Shown in pieces: positions 33,113-42,006 of a DNA stretch of 64,000 nucleotides (within the stretch, counting starts at the first letter, position 1; each line of letters opens with the position of its first letter). A model generated the notes under the pieces. It was not told where the DNA came from, ran no database searches, and saw nothing but the letters and a program-made list of their open reading frames with translations. The DNA is taken from assembly GCA_024640225.1 (NCBI GenBank), contig JAHEFK010000010.1, forward strand, positions 1-64,000. The letters run 5' to 3'. The stretch is from Bacteroidota bacterium (GTDB lineage: Bacteria; Bacteroidota; Bacteroidia; Chitinophagales; Chitinophagaceae). Position numbers and translations under genes: made by a program.

Positions 33113-34111
33113 ATGTCAAAGCAGATTGTAGTTAGTGGAATCCGTTCTACTGGTTTTTTACATTTAGGAAATTATTTTGGTGCAATTCATAATTATGTGA
33201 AGATGCAAAATGATTATAATTGTTATTTTTTCGTTGCCGATTATCATTCCCTAACAACGCATCCCGATCCTAAAGATTTAAAACAACATGTGTTTCGAGT
33301 AGCTGCAGAAAATATAGCTAGTGGTTTAGATCCTGAAAAGGTGGCTTTGTATGTGCAAAGCGATGTGCCTGAAATTTTAGAACTTTATTTTTTACTCAAT
33401 ACTTTAACCTATAAAGGAGAGCTTGAAAAGGTGCCCACTTTCAAAGAGAAGGTGCGCTCTCAGCCAGAAAATGTGAATGCTGGACTATTAACCTATCCGG
33501 TGTTGATGGCGGCTGATATTCTTATACATAGAGCCGTTAAAGTGCCTGTAGGTAAAGATCAAGAACAACATTTAGAAATGGCACGAAATATGGCCAATCG
33601 TTTTAATAATCGATATGGTGAGTTGTTTCCAGAGCCATATCCATTCAATTTTGGAAGTGAATTAATCAAAGTGCCTAGTTTAGATGGTAATGGTAAAATG
33701 AGTAAAAGTGAAAATATAAACGCTACTATTTACTTAGCCGATGATGATGAAACGATTCGTAAAAAAACGATGAAAGCTAAATCAGGCTTATCGCCAGAGC
33801 AGCCTAATAGTTCTATGACGGATGATATTCAAAATCTTTTTTCATTGATGCGTTTGATGACCGACGAAATCATTGTTGCCCAATATGAAGCTGCTTATGC
33901 CGATTGTAGTATACGTTTTGGAGATATGAAAAAACAATTAGCAGAAGACATGATTCGTTTTGTAGCTCCTATTAGAGAGCGTGCAGCGGATTTGCAAAAA
34001 GATGAAGTGCGTTTGCAACGCATATTAAAAGAAGGGGCAGAAAAGGCGCGTGCAAGTGCTAGTGAAACCCTAAAAGCAACTAGGAAATTAATCGGCATCA
34101 ACTACTATTAA
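33113..34111 (+). CDS. trpS: Tryptophanyl-tRNA synthetase
   Basis: A class I aminoacyl-tRNA synthetase charging tRNA-Trp. The Rossmann-fold motifs are present: the HIGH counterpart HLGN in VVSGIRSTGFLHLGNYFGA, DYHSLTTHPDP, AADILIHRA, VPVGKDQEQHLEMARNMA and the KMSKS loop GKMSKSENIN. The 332-residue length is normal. It leads a run of genes on the plus strand, followed after 25 bases by a deoxynucleoside kinase. Confidence 0.97.
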   Translation: MSKQIVVSGIRSTGFLHLGNYFGAIHNYVKMQNDYNCYFFVADYHSLTTHPDPKDLKQHVFRVAAENIASGLDPEKVALYVQSDVPEILELYFLLNTLTYKGELEKVPTFKEKVRSQPENVNAGLLTYPVLMAADILIHRAVKVPVGKDQEQHLEMARNMANRFNNRYGELFPEPYPFNFGSELIKVPSLDGNGKMSKSENINATIYLADDDETIRKKTMKAKSGLSPEQPNSSMTDDIQNLFSLMRLMTDEIIVAQYEAAYADCSIRFGDMKKQLAEDMIRFVAPIRERAADLQKDEVRLQRILKEGAEKARASASETLKATRKLIGINYY

Positions 34112-34136
34112 ACAATTATATAAGTATAAAGAGGAC

Positions 34137-34772
34137 ATGGCAAAGAAATCCAAAATAAAACACATTGCAATTGCAGGAAATATTGGTGCAGGTAAAACAA
34201 CCTTGACGAAAATGTTGGCTAAACATTTTAAATGGGAGCCGCATTTTGAAGATGTAGATCACAATCCTTACTTAGCCGACTTCTACGAAGACATGCACCG
34301 ATGGTCGTTCAATTTACAAGTGTATTTCTTAAATAGCCGCTTGCAACAATTGTTAGAAATTAGAAAAGGTGCGGAAACGGTTATTCAAGATAGAACCATT
34401 TATGAAGATGCGTTTATATTCGCTCCTAATCTTCATGATATGGGATTAATGACGCAGCGCGATTTTGATAATTATGCTAAATTTTTCAGTACCATTCAGC
34501 AAATGGTGAGCGCGCCTGATTTGCTAATATATTTGAAAGCGGGTATTCCTAAACTGGTTGATCAAATTCAGAAAAGGGGTAGAGATTACGAAGAGAATAT
34601 TCGTTTAGATTATTTAAAACGATTGAATGCCTATTACGATAAGTGGATTGCTGATTATAAAGATGGTCCGCTGTTAGTGGTAGAAGTTGACAACATGGAT
34701 TTCGCAGAAAATGAAGAAGACTTTGCAAAGATTGTTAGTAAAATAAATGCACAAATTAATGGCTTATTTTAG
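34137..34772 (+). CDS. Deoxynucleoside kinase
   Basis: A P-loop kinase that phosphorylates deoxynucleosides (deoxyadenosine or deoxyguanosine kinase type) for nucleotide salvage. The Walker A motif is IAGNIGAGKTTL. The substrate helix segment is HRWSFNLQVYFLNSRLQQ, the DRS-like catalytic motif is VIQDRTIYEDAF, and the Arg-rich lid is QIQKRGRDYEENI. The 211-residue length fits bacterial dNKs. Substrate preference cannot be read from the sequence. It is 16 bases before the DUF5686 gene. Confidence 0.93.
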   Translation: MAKKSKIKHIAIAGNIGAGKTTLTKMLAKHFKWEPHFEDVDHNPYLADFYEDMHRWSFNLQVYFLNSRLQQLLEIRKGAETVIQDRTIYEDAFIFAPNLHDMGLMTQRDFDNYAKFFSTIQQMVSAPDLLIYLKAGIPKLVDQIQKRGRDYEENIRLDYLKRLNAYYDKWIADYKDGPLLVVEVDNMDFAENEEDFAKIVSKINAQINGLF

Positions 34773-34788
34773 TTAATTCTATTATCCA

Positions 34789-37347
34789 ATGCGTTACGGC
34801 TTAGCAGTTCTTTTGTTGTTTCAATTTCAAATTTGTTGTGCGATTGTTTTTAAAGGAACGGTAAAAGATACTTATGGCAATCCTTTGCCCTATGCTACCA
34901 TATACCTAAAAAATAATCATGCAATTAGTGCTGCTGCTAATAAAGAAGGTGCCTTTCAATTGGACTTGCCTCTGGGTAGACAAGAATTAATTTGTCAATA
35001 CATTGGTTATCAAGTATACACTAAAACCATTGATGTTACAGCAGAAAGTGCTACAGAATTGAATCTTGTTTTACAAGAACAACAATATCAAATGAAGGAA
35101 GTGCTCATAAAGAAAAGCAAGGAAGATCCTGCTTACGAAATTATGAGAAAAGCGATTGATCAACGTGCACATCATTTGAAACAATATCAATCCTTCCAGA
35201 CCGATATCTATTTAAAGGGGGCTATTAGAAATCGATCGACTCCAGATTATGAAAAGCTTAAGGCATTCACAGGAAATATTGCCCCGTCTGCCAAAAAGAA
35301 AAAAGAAGATAGTACTGACTTGGCATCTATGAAAGGTATTTTATACCTCTGTGAAGAGGATGCTACTTATTATCTAAAACGGCCTAAAGATTTTTTGCAC
35401 GTACGTGCCGTAAGAGAAAGTGGTAATCCTAATGGATTAGGTGTGGCAAGGTTTCCAGCCGTGCTCAATTTTTATGAAAACATCATTAATATAAATCCTG
35501 AAGGTAATCCTCGTGGTTTTATTTCCCCTGTTAGCAAGCAAGCAATGCTCTATTACAAGTATAAGCTGATTGGTTCTTTTTCACAGCATGGTCACGAGAT
35601 TTTTAAAATTAAAGTGATACCTAAAAATGATGCTACGCCAAGTTTTGCCGGTACAATTTATATAGTTGATAGTGAATTTGCAATTCATAGTATCGATGTG
35701 TATTTAACACAAAAGCAAACACTCAATGTTTTAGATACCTTGGGTGTGCAACAACAGTATGTTGAAGATGAATCGGGCAATTGGATTGTACAAAGTCAAA
35801 TGTATTTTGCCACCGTATCTATATTAAGTTTTGATATTTTAGCGAGCTTTAATACGGTATACAGCAATCAAAAAGTAAACCCTGCGTTGCCAGATTCATT
35901 ATTTTCACAAAGATTAATAACGGCTTATGAAAAACAAGCAACTAAAAAGGATACGAGTTATTGGTCGAACAACAGACCAATTCCCTTAGTAGAAGATGAG
36001 CGACGTGATTTTATAAAAAAAGATAGTATACGCATTGCGCTTAGTAATCCAAGATACATAGATTCTATGCGTAAGAAATATAATAGAATAAGCAGTGGAG
36101 CTGTGCTAATGACAGGTATTAATTATAGTGATTCCAATTATAAAAACACCATCCAAATTAGTCCTATAGTATTTAGTACACAGTTTAATACCGTAGAAGG
36201 GCTTAATTTTTCACCTAAAATTAAATGGATTCATACGATAGATTCCAATGCTATACGTCTTAGTGAGACCGCAATACGTTATGGTTTTTCTAATAAAACC
36301 TATCAAGCGATGACTCGTTTAGAATGGCTTTGGAAAGATAAAAATTGGTATGGTAAATTTTTAAAATTTGGTTTAGAAGCTGGGCAATACATGGTGCAGT
36401 TCAATAGTGAATCGCCGGTATCCATTGATTATAATACAGCAAGCTCACTTTCCGATGCGCATAATTATTTGAAATTGTATCAACGCGGTATTTTGCGTGG
36501 CTATACCGAGCGCAATTTTGCTAATGGTTGCAACCTTACGATGTCTGTTGCTTATCATCAACGCACATTTGTTGAAAATTATAGTGCTACTCCTTTTACT
36601 TGGAATAAAGATGTACCCAATCAGTACACCGCCAACACACCGTTGAATGAGCTAACGAAAGATTTAAACAATCATGATGCTTTTATAATTGACATAAAGG
36701 CCAACTATCGACCAGGTATTCGTTATATTCAATATCCAGATAAGCACTTGCCGGTGCGAAGCAATTGGCCTTTATTTTCACTGCAGTACACCAAAGCTAT
36801 ACCTGGTATTGGTCAAAGCAGTATGCAATATGATAAATTGAAATTGAGTATTTCGGATGTGGTTTCTTTAAAAATGGCTGGTTCCTTTGATTATATTTTA
36901 CACGTAGGAGGCTTTATTAATAAGGAACAAATTTCATTCCCCGATTGTTTTCATATCCTAGGTAATCAGTACAATCTTACACCTTCTTATAGTAATACGT
37001 TTCAATTGGCGCCTTATTATTTGTATAGTCATGCTGCTACTTCTTTTGCAGAACTTCATTTGTCGTATTACTTAAAAGGATTTCTAACAAACAAAATCCC
37101 TTTATTTAATCGTTTGCAATGGTATTTGGTTACGGGTGTTAATGCTCTATATATTAAAGAAGATCAGCACTATACAGAAGCCTTTGTGGGGGTAGATAAT
37201 TTGGGTTGGGGACTCGTACGCTTTTTGCGTATCGATTATGTGCAAAGTAGAGATGCTCAAAATCATGTTAATAGTGGTATTCGTTTTGGATTGAATTTGA
37301 ATGCTTTGTCACCCAATGTAGCACCTGCAAGAAAAGGGGAGTGGTAA
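34789..37347 (+). CDS. DUF5686 outer-membrane protein with carboxypeptidase-like domain
   Basis: A protein of 852 residues with a signal peptide (residues 1-18). An N-terminal carboxypeptidase-regulatory-like beta-sandwich covers residues 20-98 (FKGTVKDTYGNPLPYATIYLK, GRQELICQYIGYQ). It is followed by DUF5686, which includes a conserved middle segment and a long C-terminal region rich in alternating hydrophobic residues and aromatic ends, expected to form an outer-membrane beta-barrel. It lacks a TonB box and plug domain, so it is not a usual TonB receptor. The function is unknown, and the family is typical of Bacteroidota. Confidence 0.85.
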   Translation: MRYGLAVLLLFQFQICCAIVFKGTVKDTYGNPLPYATIYLKNNHAISAAANKEGAFQLDLPLGRQELICQYIGYQVYTKTIDVTAESATELNLVLQEQQYQMKEVLIKKSKEDPAYEIMRKAIDQRAHHLKQYQSFQTDIYLKGAIRNRSTPDYEKLKAFTGNIAPSAKKKKEDSTDLASMKGILYLCEEDATYYLKRPKDFLHVRAVRESGNPNGLGVARFPAVLNFYENIININPEGNPRGFISPVSKQAMLYYKYKLIGSFSQHGHEIFKIKVIPKNDATPSFAGTIYIVDSEFAIHSIDVYLTQKQTLNVLDTLGVQQQYVEDESGNWIVQSQMYFATVSILSFDILASFNTVYSNQKVNPALPDSLFSQRLITAYEKQATKKDTSYWSNNRPIPLVEDERRDFIKKDSIRIALSNPRYIDSMRKKYNRISSGAVLMTGINYSDSNYKNTIQISPIVFSTQFNTVEGLNFSPKIKWIHTIDSNAIRLSETAIRYGFSNKTYQAMTRLEWLWKDKNWYGKFLKFGLEAGQYMVQFNSESPVSIDYNTASSLSDAHNYLKLYQRGILRGYTERNFANGCNLTMSVAYHQRTFVENYSATPFTWNKDVPNQYTANTPLNELTKDLNNHDAFIIDIKANYRPGIRYIQYPDKHLPVRSNWPLFSLQYTKAIPGIGQSSMQYDKLKLSISDVVSLKMAGSFDYILHVGGFINKEQISFPDCFHILGNQYNLTPSYSNTFQLAPYYLYSHAATSFAELHLSYYLKGFLTNKIPLFNRLQWYLVTGVNALYIKEDQHYTEAFVGVDNLGWGLVRFLRIDYVQSRDAQNHVNSGIRFGLNLNALSPNVAPARKGEW

Positions 37348-37417
37348 TTTTTATACTTAGCTATTTGTTTTTATAAATTTTATTTTTTAAATTTAGTAAA
37401 CCAAAAAAAATAAAACT

Positions 37418-37792
37418 ATGAAAATTGTAAACTTACTAGTACGTATTTTATTCGGCGCAGCATTCGTTGCATTTGGATTAAATTTCTTTTTGCATTACAT
37501 GCCAACGCCACCTATGGAAGGCGCTCCCTTAGATTTCATGATGGGTGTTTCTAAAGCAGGCTATTTTATGCCACTTTTAGGCGCTACGCAATTAGTTTGT
37601 GGTTTATTGATTTTAATTAATAAATGGCAAGCATTAGCTACTATTATAATTTTCCCAGTAGTGCTTCATATTGTCTTATTTCATGCTTCTATTGAACCTA
37701 AAGGATTGCCTATGGCACTCGTTTTCTTAGCAATGAACTTAGTTTTAGCTAATGCTAATAAAGAAAAGTACAAACCTTTATTAAAAGCCTAG
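37418..37792 (+). CDS. DoxX-like small membrane protein
   Basis: A protein of 124 residues with four hydrophobic helices (about residues 5-25, 45-64, 68-88 and 94-112). Motifs such as RILFGAAFVAFGLNFF and the PLLGATQLVCGLLIL helix fit DoxX/DoxD-like quinone-oxidoreductase-related membrane proteins. The specific role is unknown. It has a strong terminator directly downstream and appears to be transcribed independently of the DUF5686 gene, 70 bases upstream. Confidence 0.75.
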   Translation: MKIVNLLVRILFGAAFVAFGLNFFLHYMPTPPMEGAPLDFMMGVSKAGYFMPLLGATQLVCGLLILINKWQALATIIIFPVVLHIVLFHASIEPKGLPMALVFLAMNLVLANANKEKYKPLLKA

Positions 37793-37813
37793 TTATTAGG
37801 GCTTCATACTATG

Positions 37814-37841
37814 AAAGCGCTGCTTAGGCAGCGCTTTTTTT
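37814..37841 (+). terminator. Intrinsic terminator after DoxX-like gene
   Basis: AAAGCGCTGC and GCAGCGCTTT form a 10-base stem with loop TTAG, then more T to 37841. Confidence 0.92.
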
Positions 37842-37879
37842 GTGTATAAGTATTTGTTGTCTTTTAGGCATAGAAATTT

Positions 37880-37897
37880 AAAGGAACGAGTTCCTTT
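37880..37897 (+). promoter_or_regulatory. Perfect palindrome before umuD, candidate operator
   Basis: AAAGGAAC, a GA spacer and GTTCCTTT make an 18-base perfect inverted repeat, 28 bases before the umuD ATG and just upstream of a weak -7 box (TAAATTGC, 37901-37908). The core GAAC..GTTC resembles half-sites of LexA boxes in other phyla, but with a 2-base instead of a 4-base gap. Because T5 follows, a short terminator is an alternative, but a stronger terminator already lies at 37814-37841. Confidence 0.5.
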
Positions 37898-37924
37898 TTG
37901 TAAATTGCAGTGGAATACAACCCT

Positions 37925-38383
37925 ATGTCATTATTTACCGATAAAATTGCTGTACATCCTATTCTTGTTTCTGAAGCGGTAGCACTACCTATCATTCGTG
38001 ATACGGCGGTGAAAGCTGGTTTCCCTTCGCCGGCATTGGATTATATGCAAGATGCGATTGATTTAAATCAACTATTAATTAAACATCCCTCTAGCACGTT
38101 TTTAGTGAATATTGAAGGCGATAGTATGGTAGATGCTTTTATTGCTAATCCGGCCTTGTTAATTATCGATCGCGCTTTGCAGGTGCGTAATGGTGATATT
38201 GTGTTGGCTGTGGTGAATGGCGATTTTACCGTAAAGCGCTATGTACGAAAAGCAGATCGTATTTTTTTAGTGCCAGAAAATAAACAAAATTCAATGTATC
38301 AACCCATAGAAATTGTAGATGGTATGGAATTTAGCGTATGGGGAGTAGTGGCACATATTATATCTTCTCCTCGAAAACGCTAA
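37925..38383 (+). CDS. umuD: UmuD-like LexA-family self-cleaving protein
   Basis: An S24-family protein that, after RecA-stimulated self-cleavage, forms the accessory subunit of translesion polymerase V. The cleavage site is Ala-Gly in VKAGFPSPA. The catalytic Ser is in IEGDSMVDA (residue 67) and the Lys in DFTVKRYVRK (residue 104), numbered from ATG 37925. An in-frame GTG at 37910 would add five residues but abuts a promoter-like box. There is no N-terminal DNA-binding domain, so it is UmuD rather than LexA. umuC begins 3 bases after its stop. Confidence 0.93.
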   Translation: MSLFTDKIAVHPILVSEAVALPIIRDTAVKAGFPSPALDYMQDAIDLNQLLIKHPSSTFLVNIEGDSMVDAFIANPALLIIDRALQVRNGDIVLAVVNGDFTVKRYVRKADRIFLVPENKQNSMYQPIEIVDGMEFSVWGVVAHIISSPRKR

Positions 38384-38385
38384 GT

Positions 38386-39648
38386 ATGTTTGCCATCGTT
38401 GATTGTAATAATTTTTATGCTTCGTGTGAGCGTTTGTTTCAACCAAAATTGGAGCATCAGCCCATTGTAGTGCTGAGCAATAATGACGGCTGTGTAATAG
38501 CTCGTAGTAATGAGGCAAAAGCATTAGGCATAAAAATGGGCGCCCCTGCTTTTGAAATTCAAACATTGCTTGAACAACATCAGGTGGCTGTTTTTTCCTC
38601 CAATTATGCATTATATGGCGATATATCGCACAGAGTGATGCAAGTATTAGGGCGTTTTACGCCGGCTATCGAAATCTATTCTATTGATGAGGCTTTTTTA
38701 GATGTTGCTCAATTGGCTTTTACCGATTTAGAGACGTATGCTAGCACCATGCGCACTACTGTTTTGCAGCAAGTGGGTATCCCAACTACTATTGGTATTG
38801 CCGCTTCTAAAACATTAGCTAAAGCAGCTAATCGCTACGCCAAAAAAGCATGTAAAACAACAGGGGTATTTGTGATGGATACCGAAGCAAAACGACAAGA
38901 AGTATTAGAAGCGCTACCTGTTGAGGATGTATGGGGCATTGGTAGGAAATATCAAGTTTGGTTGGATGCCCATAATATAAAAACCGCATGGCAATTGAGC
39001 AATACTAACCTTGCCTGGATTCAGAAAAAAATGGGCGTTGTAGGCCTGCGCTTGGTTAAAGAGCTGCAAGGTATAGCCTGTTACGATTTGGAAGAACAAC
39101 CGGCGGCTAAGCAAGGTATCATGACTTCTAGATCTTTTGGCAATTTAATTAGCGAAAAGAAATTATTGCAAGAAGCAATAGCCACCCATGCTACACGCTG
39201 TGCAGAAAAATTAAGAAAACAACATTCTTGTTGCGCTTTATTGCAGGTATTTATACATACCAATGCATACCGAAAACAAGATGCGCAATACCATGGCGTT
39301 TTATCGATTCCTATACCTACTGCAACAGATAGTACTAGTGAGTTGATTCAATTAGCGATGAGTGCTTTAGATCATATTTATAAACCTGGGTTTTTATACA
39401 AAAAAGCAGGTGTTTATGTAAGCGAGATTGTGCCACGATCGCAAGTGCAACTCAGTTTATTTTCTAGCAAAGACAGAGGGAAAGAACAGCAATTGCTTGA
39501 AGCTATGGATAAGATAAATACGCTGATGGGCCGCGATAAAGTGCGCTATGCGGCGGCAGGCATTTCGAGAAAATGGAAATTACGACAAGAAAAGAAATCA
39601 CCTTGCTATACAACGAATGTAAATGAGTTGTTGCGCATAAAAAATTAA
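38386..39648 (+). CDS. umuC: Y-family DNA polymerase (UmuC)
   Basis: The catalytic subunit of error-prone translesion synthesis. The first metal Asp is in MFAIVDCNNFYASCERLFQP, and the second acidic pair in YSIDEAFLDV. Further Y-family motifs are VLSNNDGCVIARSNEAK, GIAASKTLAKAANRYAKK and the HhH region VWGIGRKYQVWL. The C terminus contains the SLFSSKD segment (QLSLF), which resembles a beta-clamp-binding peptide. ATG 38386, 3 bases after the umuD stop, gives 420 residues. A longer frame from 38338 would run inside umuD and is rejected. Confidence 0.96.
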   Translation: MFAIVDCNNFYASCERLFQPKLEHQPIVVLSNNDGCVIARSNEAKALGIKMGAPAFEIQTLLEQHQVAVFSSNYALYGDISHRVMQVLGRFTPAIEIYSIDEAFLDVAQLAFTDLETYASTMRTTVLQQVGIPTTIGIAASKTLAKAANRYAKKACKTTGVFVMDTEAKRQEVLEALPVEDVWGIGRKYQVWLDAHNIKTAWQLSNTNLAWIQKKMGVVGLRLVKELQGIACYDLEEQPAAKQGIMTSRSFGNLISEKKLLQEAIATHATRCAEKLRKQHSCCALLQVFIHTNAYRKQDAQYHGVLSIPIPTATDSTSELIQLAMSALDHIYKPGFLYKKAGVYVSEIVPRSQVQLSLFSSKDRGKEQQLLEAMDKINTLMGRDKVRYAAAGISRKWKLRQEKKSPCYTTNVNELLRIKN

Positions 39649-39656
39649 TAAACTGC

Positions 39657-40316
39657 ATGTGTTTTACTTTAGCTACGCCTAATAAAGAACGAATTAAAAA
39701 AATAGTTGGCGAACACGTCTCTATAGATGACTATACCCAAAGTAAAAAAGTAAGTGGTTTTGAGCATCCTAATCTACCCGTAATGCTATGCGAAAAACCA
39801 TCGCATGTGCAAGCCATTCGATGGGGTTTGGTGCCTTCTTGGGCTACTAATGAACAAGCAGCTAAAGATATCGCAACCAAAACATTGAATGCAAAAGCAG
39901 AAACGTTATTTCAATTGCCTTCTTTTAAATTTAGTGCTCAGCATCACCGCTGTTTAATTTTTGTAGATGGATTTTACGAATGGCAGCATCAAGGGAAATT
40001 GAAAGTACCTTACTATATCCAAGCTACTCAAGATGTACCTTTAGTAATGGGTGGGGTATATAGTTATTGGAAGGGCATGAATGGCGCTGCTATGTTATTG
40101 TCGTGTTCTATTATTACTACACCGGCTAATGCCTTAATGGAGCAGATTCATAATACGAAAAAAAGAATGCCCCTACTATTAAATGCTACAGATTGGGATA
40201 CTTGGTTGGCACCTACTACCTCCGAAAAAAGTATACAGCAATTAATGCGCCCTTTAGAGGAGGGGTATTTGCAAGCCAATAAAGCCATCGATGATGGCGT
40301 ATTGAGCCTGTTTTAA
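39657..40316 (+). CDS. SRAP-family abasic-site shield protein (HMCES/YedK)
   Basis: The SOS-response-associated peptidase family forms a covalent thiazolidine link between its N-terminal Cys and abasic sites in single-stranded DNA. After Met removal, Cys2 (MCFTLATP) is exposed. The other active residues appear in KTLNAKAET (Asn), DGFYEWQ (Glu) and HNTKKRMPLLL (His, RMP). The 219-residue length is normal. It lies 8 bases after umuC, so lesion bypass and abasic-site protection share one operon here. The biochemistry is known from E. coli YedK and human HMCES. Confidence 0.95.
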   Translation: MCFTLATPNKERIKKIVGEHVSIDDYTQSKKVSGFEHPNLPVMLCEKPSHVQAIRWGLVPSWATNEQAAKDIATKTLNAKAETLFQLPSFKFSAQHHRCLIFVDGFYEWQHQGKLKVPYYIQATQDVPLVMGGVYSYWKGMNGAAMLLSCSIITTPANALMEQIHNTKKRMPLLLNATDWDTWLAPTTSEKSIQQLMRPLEEGYLQANKAIDDGVLSLF

Positions 40317-40326
40317 TAAAACAGCC

Positions 40327-40575
40327 TTACCAATTTTTTGCATAAAACAAATCACTCATTTCTTCTTCTAAATCTCGTAGCTGTTCGCTAACGGCTTCTT
40401 TTATAACCCATTCACCTGTGTTGTTATCTAAATGAAGGGTGAATCGTTCTTGAGTAGCTACTTGAATAGCTTCTATATAAGCCGTTTCTTTTTGATTGTT
40501 GAGCTTGCGAGTAAATTCAATTTCAATAATAGTATCTTCAGCTATTTCATAGCTTACTTTTATAGCATTGTTCAT
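40327..40575 (-). CDS. Small acidic protein after pntB, unknown function
   Basis: An 82-residue protein with no signal peptide or membrane segment. It is rich in Glu and Thr, probably beta strands followed by a C-terminal helix (VSEQLRDLEEEMSDLFYAKNW). I do not recognise a family. It begins 3 bases after the pntB stop and ends 10 bases from the convergent SRAP gene, so it is almost certainly the last gene of the transhydrogenase operon. A link to that enzyme is inferred only from position. Confidence 0.65.
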   Translation of the reverse strand: MNNAIKVSYEIAEDTIIEIEFTRKLNNQKETAYIEAIQVATQERFTLHLDNNTGEWVIKEAVSEQLRDLEEEMSDLFYAKNW

Positions 40576-40578
40576 TGC

Positions 40579-42003
40579 TTATAAAGATTTTAAGGCAGCA
40601 ACTAATTCCGTTAATGCTTTTTTAGCATCACCAAAGAACATGCTTGTTTTAGGATCGTAAAATAAAATATTATCAATACCTGCATAGCCGGCATTCATAC
40701 TGCGCTTATTGACAATAATGTGTTTTGCTTTATCTACTTCCAAAATAGGCATGCCGTAGATAGGCGAACTAGGATCTGTTTTTGCTGCAGGGTTGACCAC
40801 ATCGTTGGCACCCACTACCAATACAACATCCGTTTGATCGAAAGTAGGATTGATTTCTTCCATTTCAATCATCTTGCCATAATCTACATTCGATTCGGCT
40901 AATAGTACATTCATATGGCCAGGCATACGGCCTGCTACAGGGTGTATAGCATATGCGACTTCTACACCGCGCTCTTCTAACAATAGTTCTAATTCATGAA
41001 TGACGTGTTGTGCTTGCGCAACTGCTAATCCATAACCGGGAACAATAACTACTTTTTTAGAATAATTCATCAGTACGGCTAAGTCAGATACATTAATATC
41101 TTTAATGCTTCCTTTCACTTCTGCTTGATCGCCTTGTGCAGCGCTTTCTCCAAAGCTTCCAAATAATACACTTAATAGTGAGCGGTTCATAGCTTTGCAC
41201 ATCACAATAGTTAATAAAGTACCTGCAGATCCTACTAAGATACCGCCGGTGAGCATTACTTTATTATCGTAAAGAAAACCTCCAAAAGCTGCTGCCAATC
41301 CTGTAAAAGAATTAAGCAAAGAAATAACTACAGGCATATCGGCTCCGCCAATTGGCATTACAAAAAATACCCCGTAAATAAGTGCTGCAGCAAATAGGGT
41401 ATAGAGCATTAAATTATCGCTACAACCACTACTTATCATCCACACAGAAAATACAATTAACGCAATTAGTAGTACAAAATTAATTATGGGATATTTTGGC
41501 AAACGAATAGGATTGCGCATACTACCATTGAGTTTTAAATAGGCAATGATACTTCCTGAAAAAGAAACACTACCTATGACTAATCCGGCCATAATAAAAG
41601 ACAAGGCACCTGCATTACCTAAGTTGTGTTCAAATTCCGTTAGTCCAATTAAGGCTGCACAAGCACCACCCATACCATTGAACATAGATACCAATTCTGG
41701 CATTTTAGTCATTTGTACGCGTTTAGCAGTAAGCCATCCTATTAAAGTGCCAATAAGCAAAGAGGCGGCTAGAATGCCTATTTTTAGTCCTTCTTTACTC
41801 GTATGGTCGGTCTTGTATAAAAACAAGGTTGCGGCTATTGCAAGGGCCATACCAACAGCACCTAGCATATTGCCTTTACGTGCCGATTTAGGATTGCCCA
41901 TCATTTTAAGTCCAATTATAAAAGTGACAGAGCCAATTAAATAGCTTAGTTCTAGTAGTCCTTTTGTGGATATCATCGAAATTTCTAAATAGTGTGATTG
42001 CAT
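40579..42003 (-). CDS. pntB: NAD(P) transhydrogenase subunit beta
   Basis: The membrane subunit of the proton-translocating transhydrogenase, which reduces NADP with NADH using the proton gradient. About nine hydrophobic helices fill residues 10-270. The soluble NADP-binding domain III follows with VVIVPGYGLAVAQAQH, AIHPVAGRMPGHMNVLLAE, VVGANDVVNPAA and VNKRSMNAGYAGI. The 474-residue length is normal. The start ATG 42003 lies 3 bases after the pntAB stop. An internal ATG ten codons on would give MISTKGLLEL and is also possible. Confidence 0.96.
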   Translation of the reverse strand: MQSHYLEISMISTKGLLELSYLIGSVTFIIGLKMMGNPKSARKGNMLGAVGMALAIAATLFLYKTDHTSKEGLKIGILAASLLIGTLIGWLTAKRVQMTKMPELVSMFNGMGGACAALIGLTEFEHNLGNAGALSFIMAGLVIGSVSFSGSIIAYLKLNGSMRNPIRLPKYPIINFVLLIALIVFSVWMISSGCSDNLMLYTLFAAALIYGVFFVMPIGGADMPVVISLLNSFTGLAAAFGGFLYDNKVMLTGGILVGSAGTLLTIVMCKAMNRSLLSVLFGSFGESAAQGDQAEVKGSIKDINVSDLAVLMNYSKKVVIVPGYGLAVAQAQHVIHELELLLEERGVEVAYAIHPVAGRMPGHMNVLLAESNVDYGKMIEMEEINPTFDQTDVVLVVGANDVVNPAAKTDPSSPIYGMPILEVDKAKHIIVNKRSMNAGYAGIDNILFYDPKTSMFFGDAKKALTELVAALKSL

Positions 42004-42006
42004 AAA

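Noticed and set aside
38338-38385. Longer umuC start at 38338
   Set aside because: It lies inside umuD in another frame. The ATG at 38386 directly after the umuD stop gives the standard UmuC N terminus.
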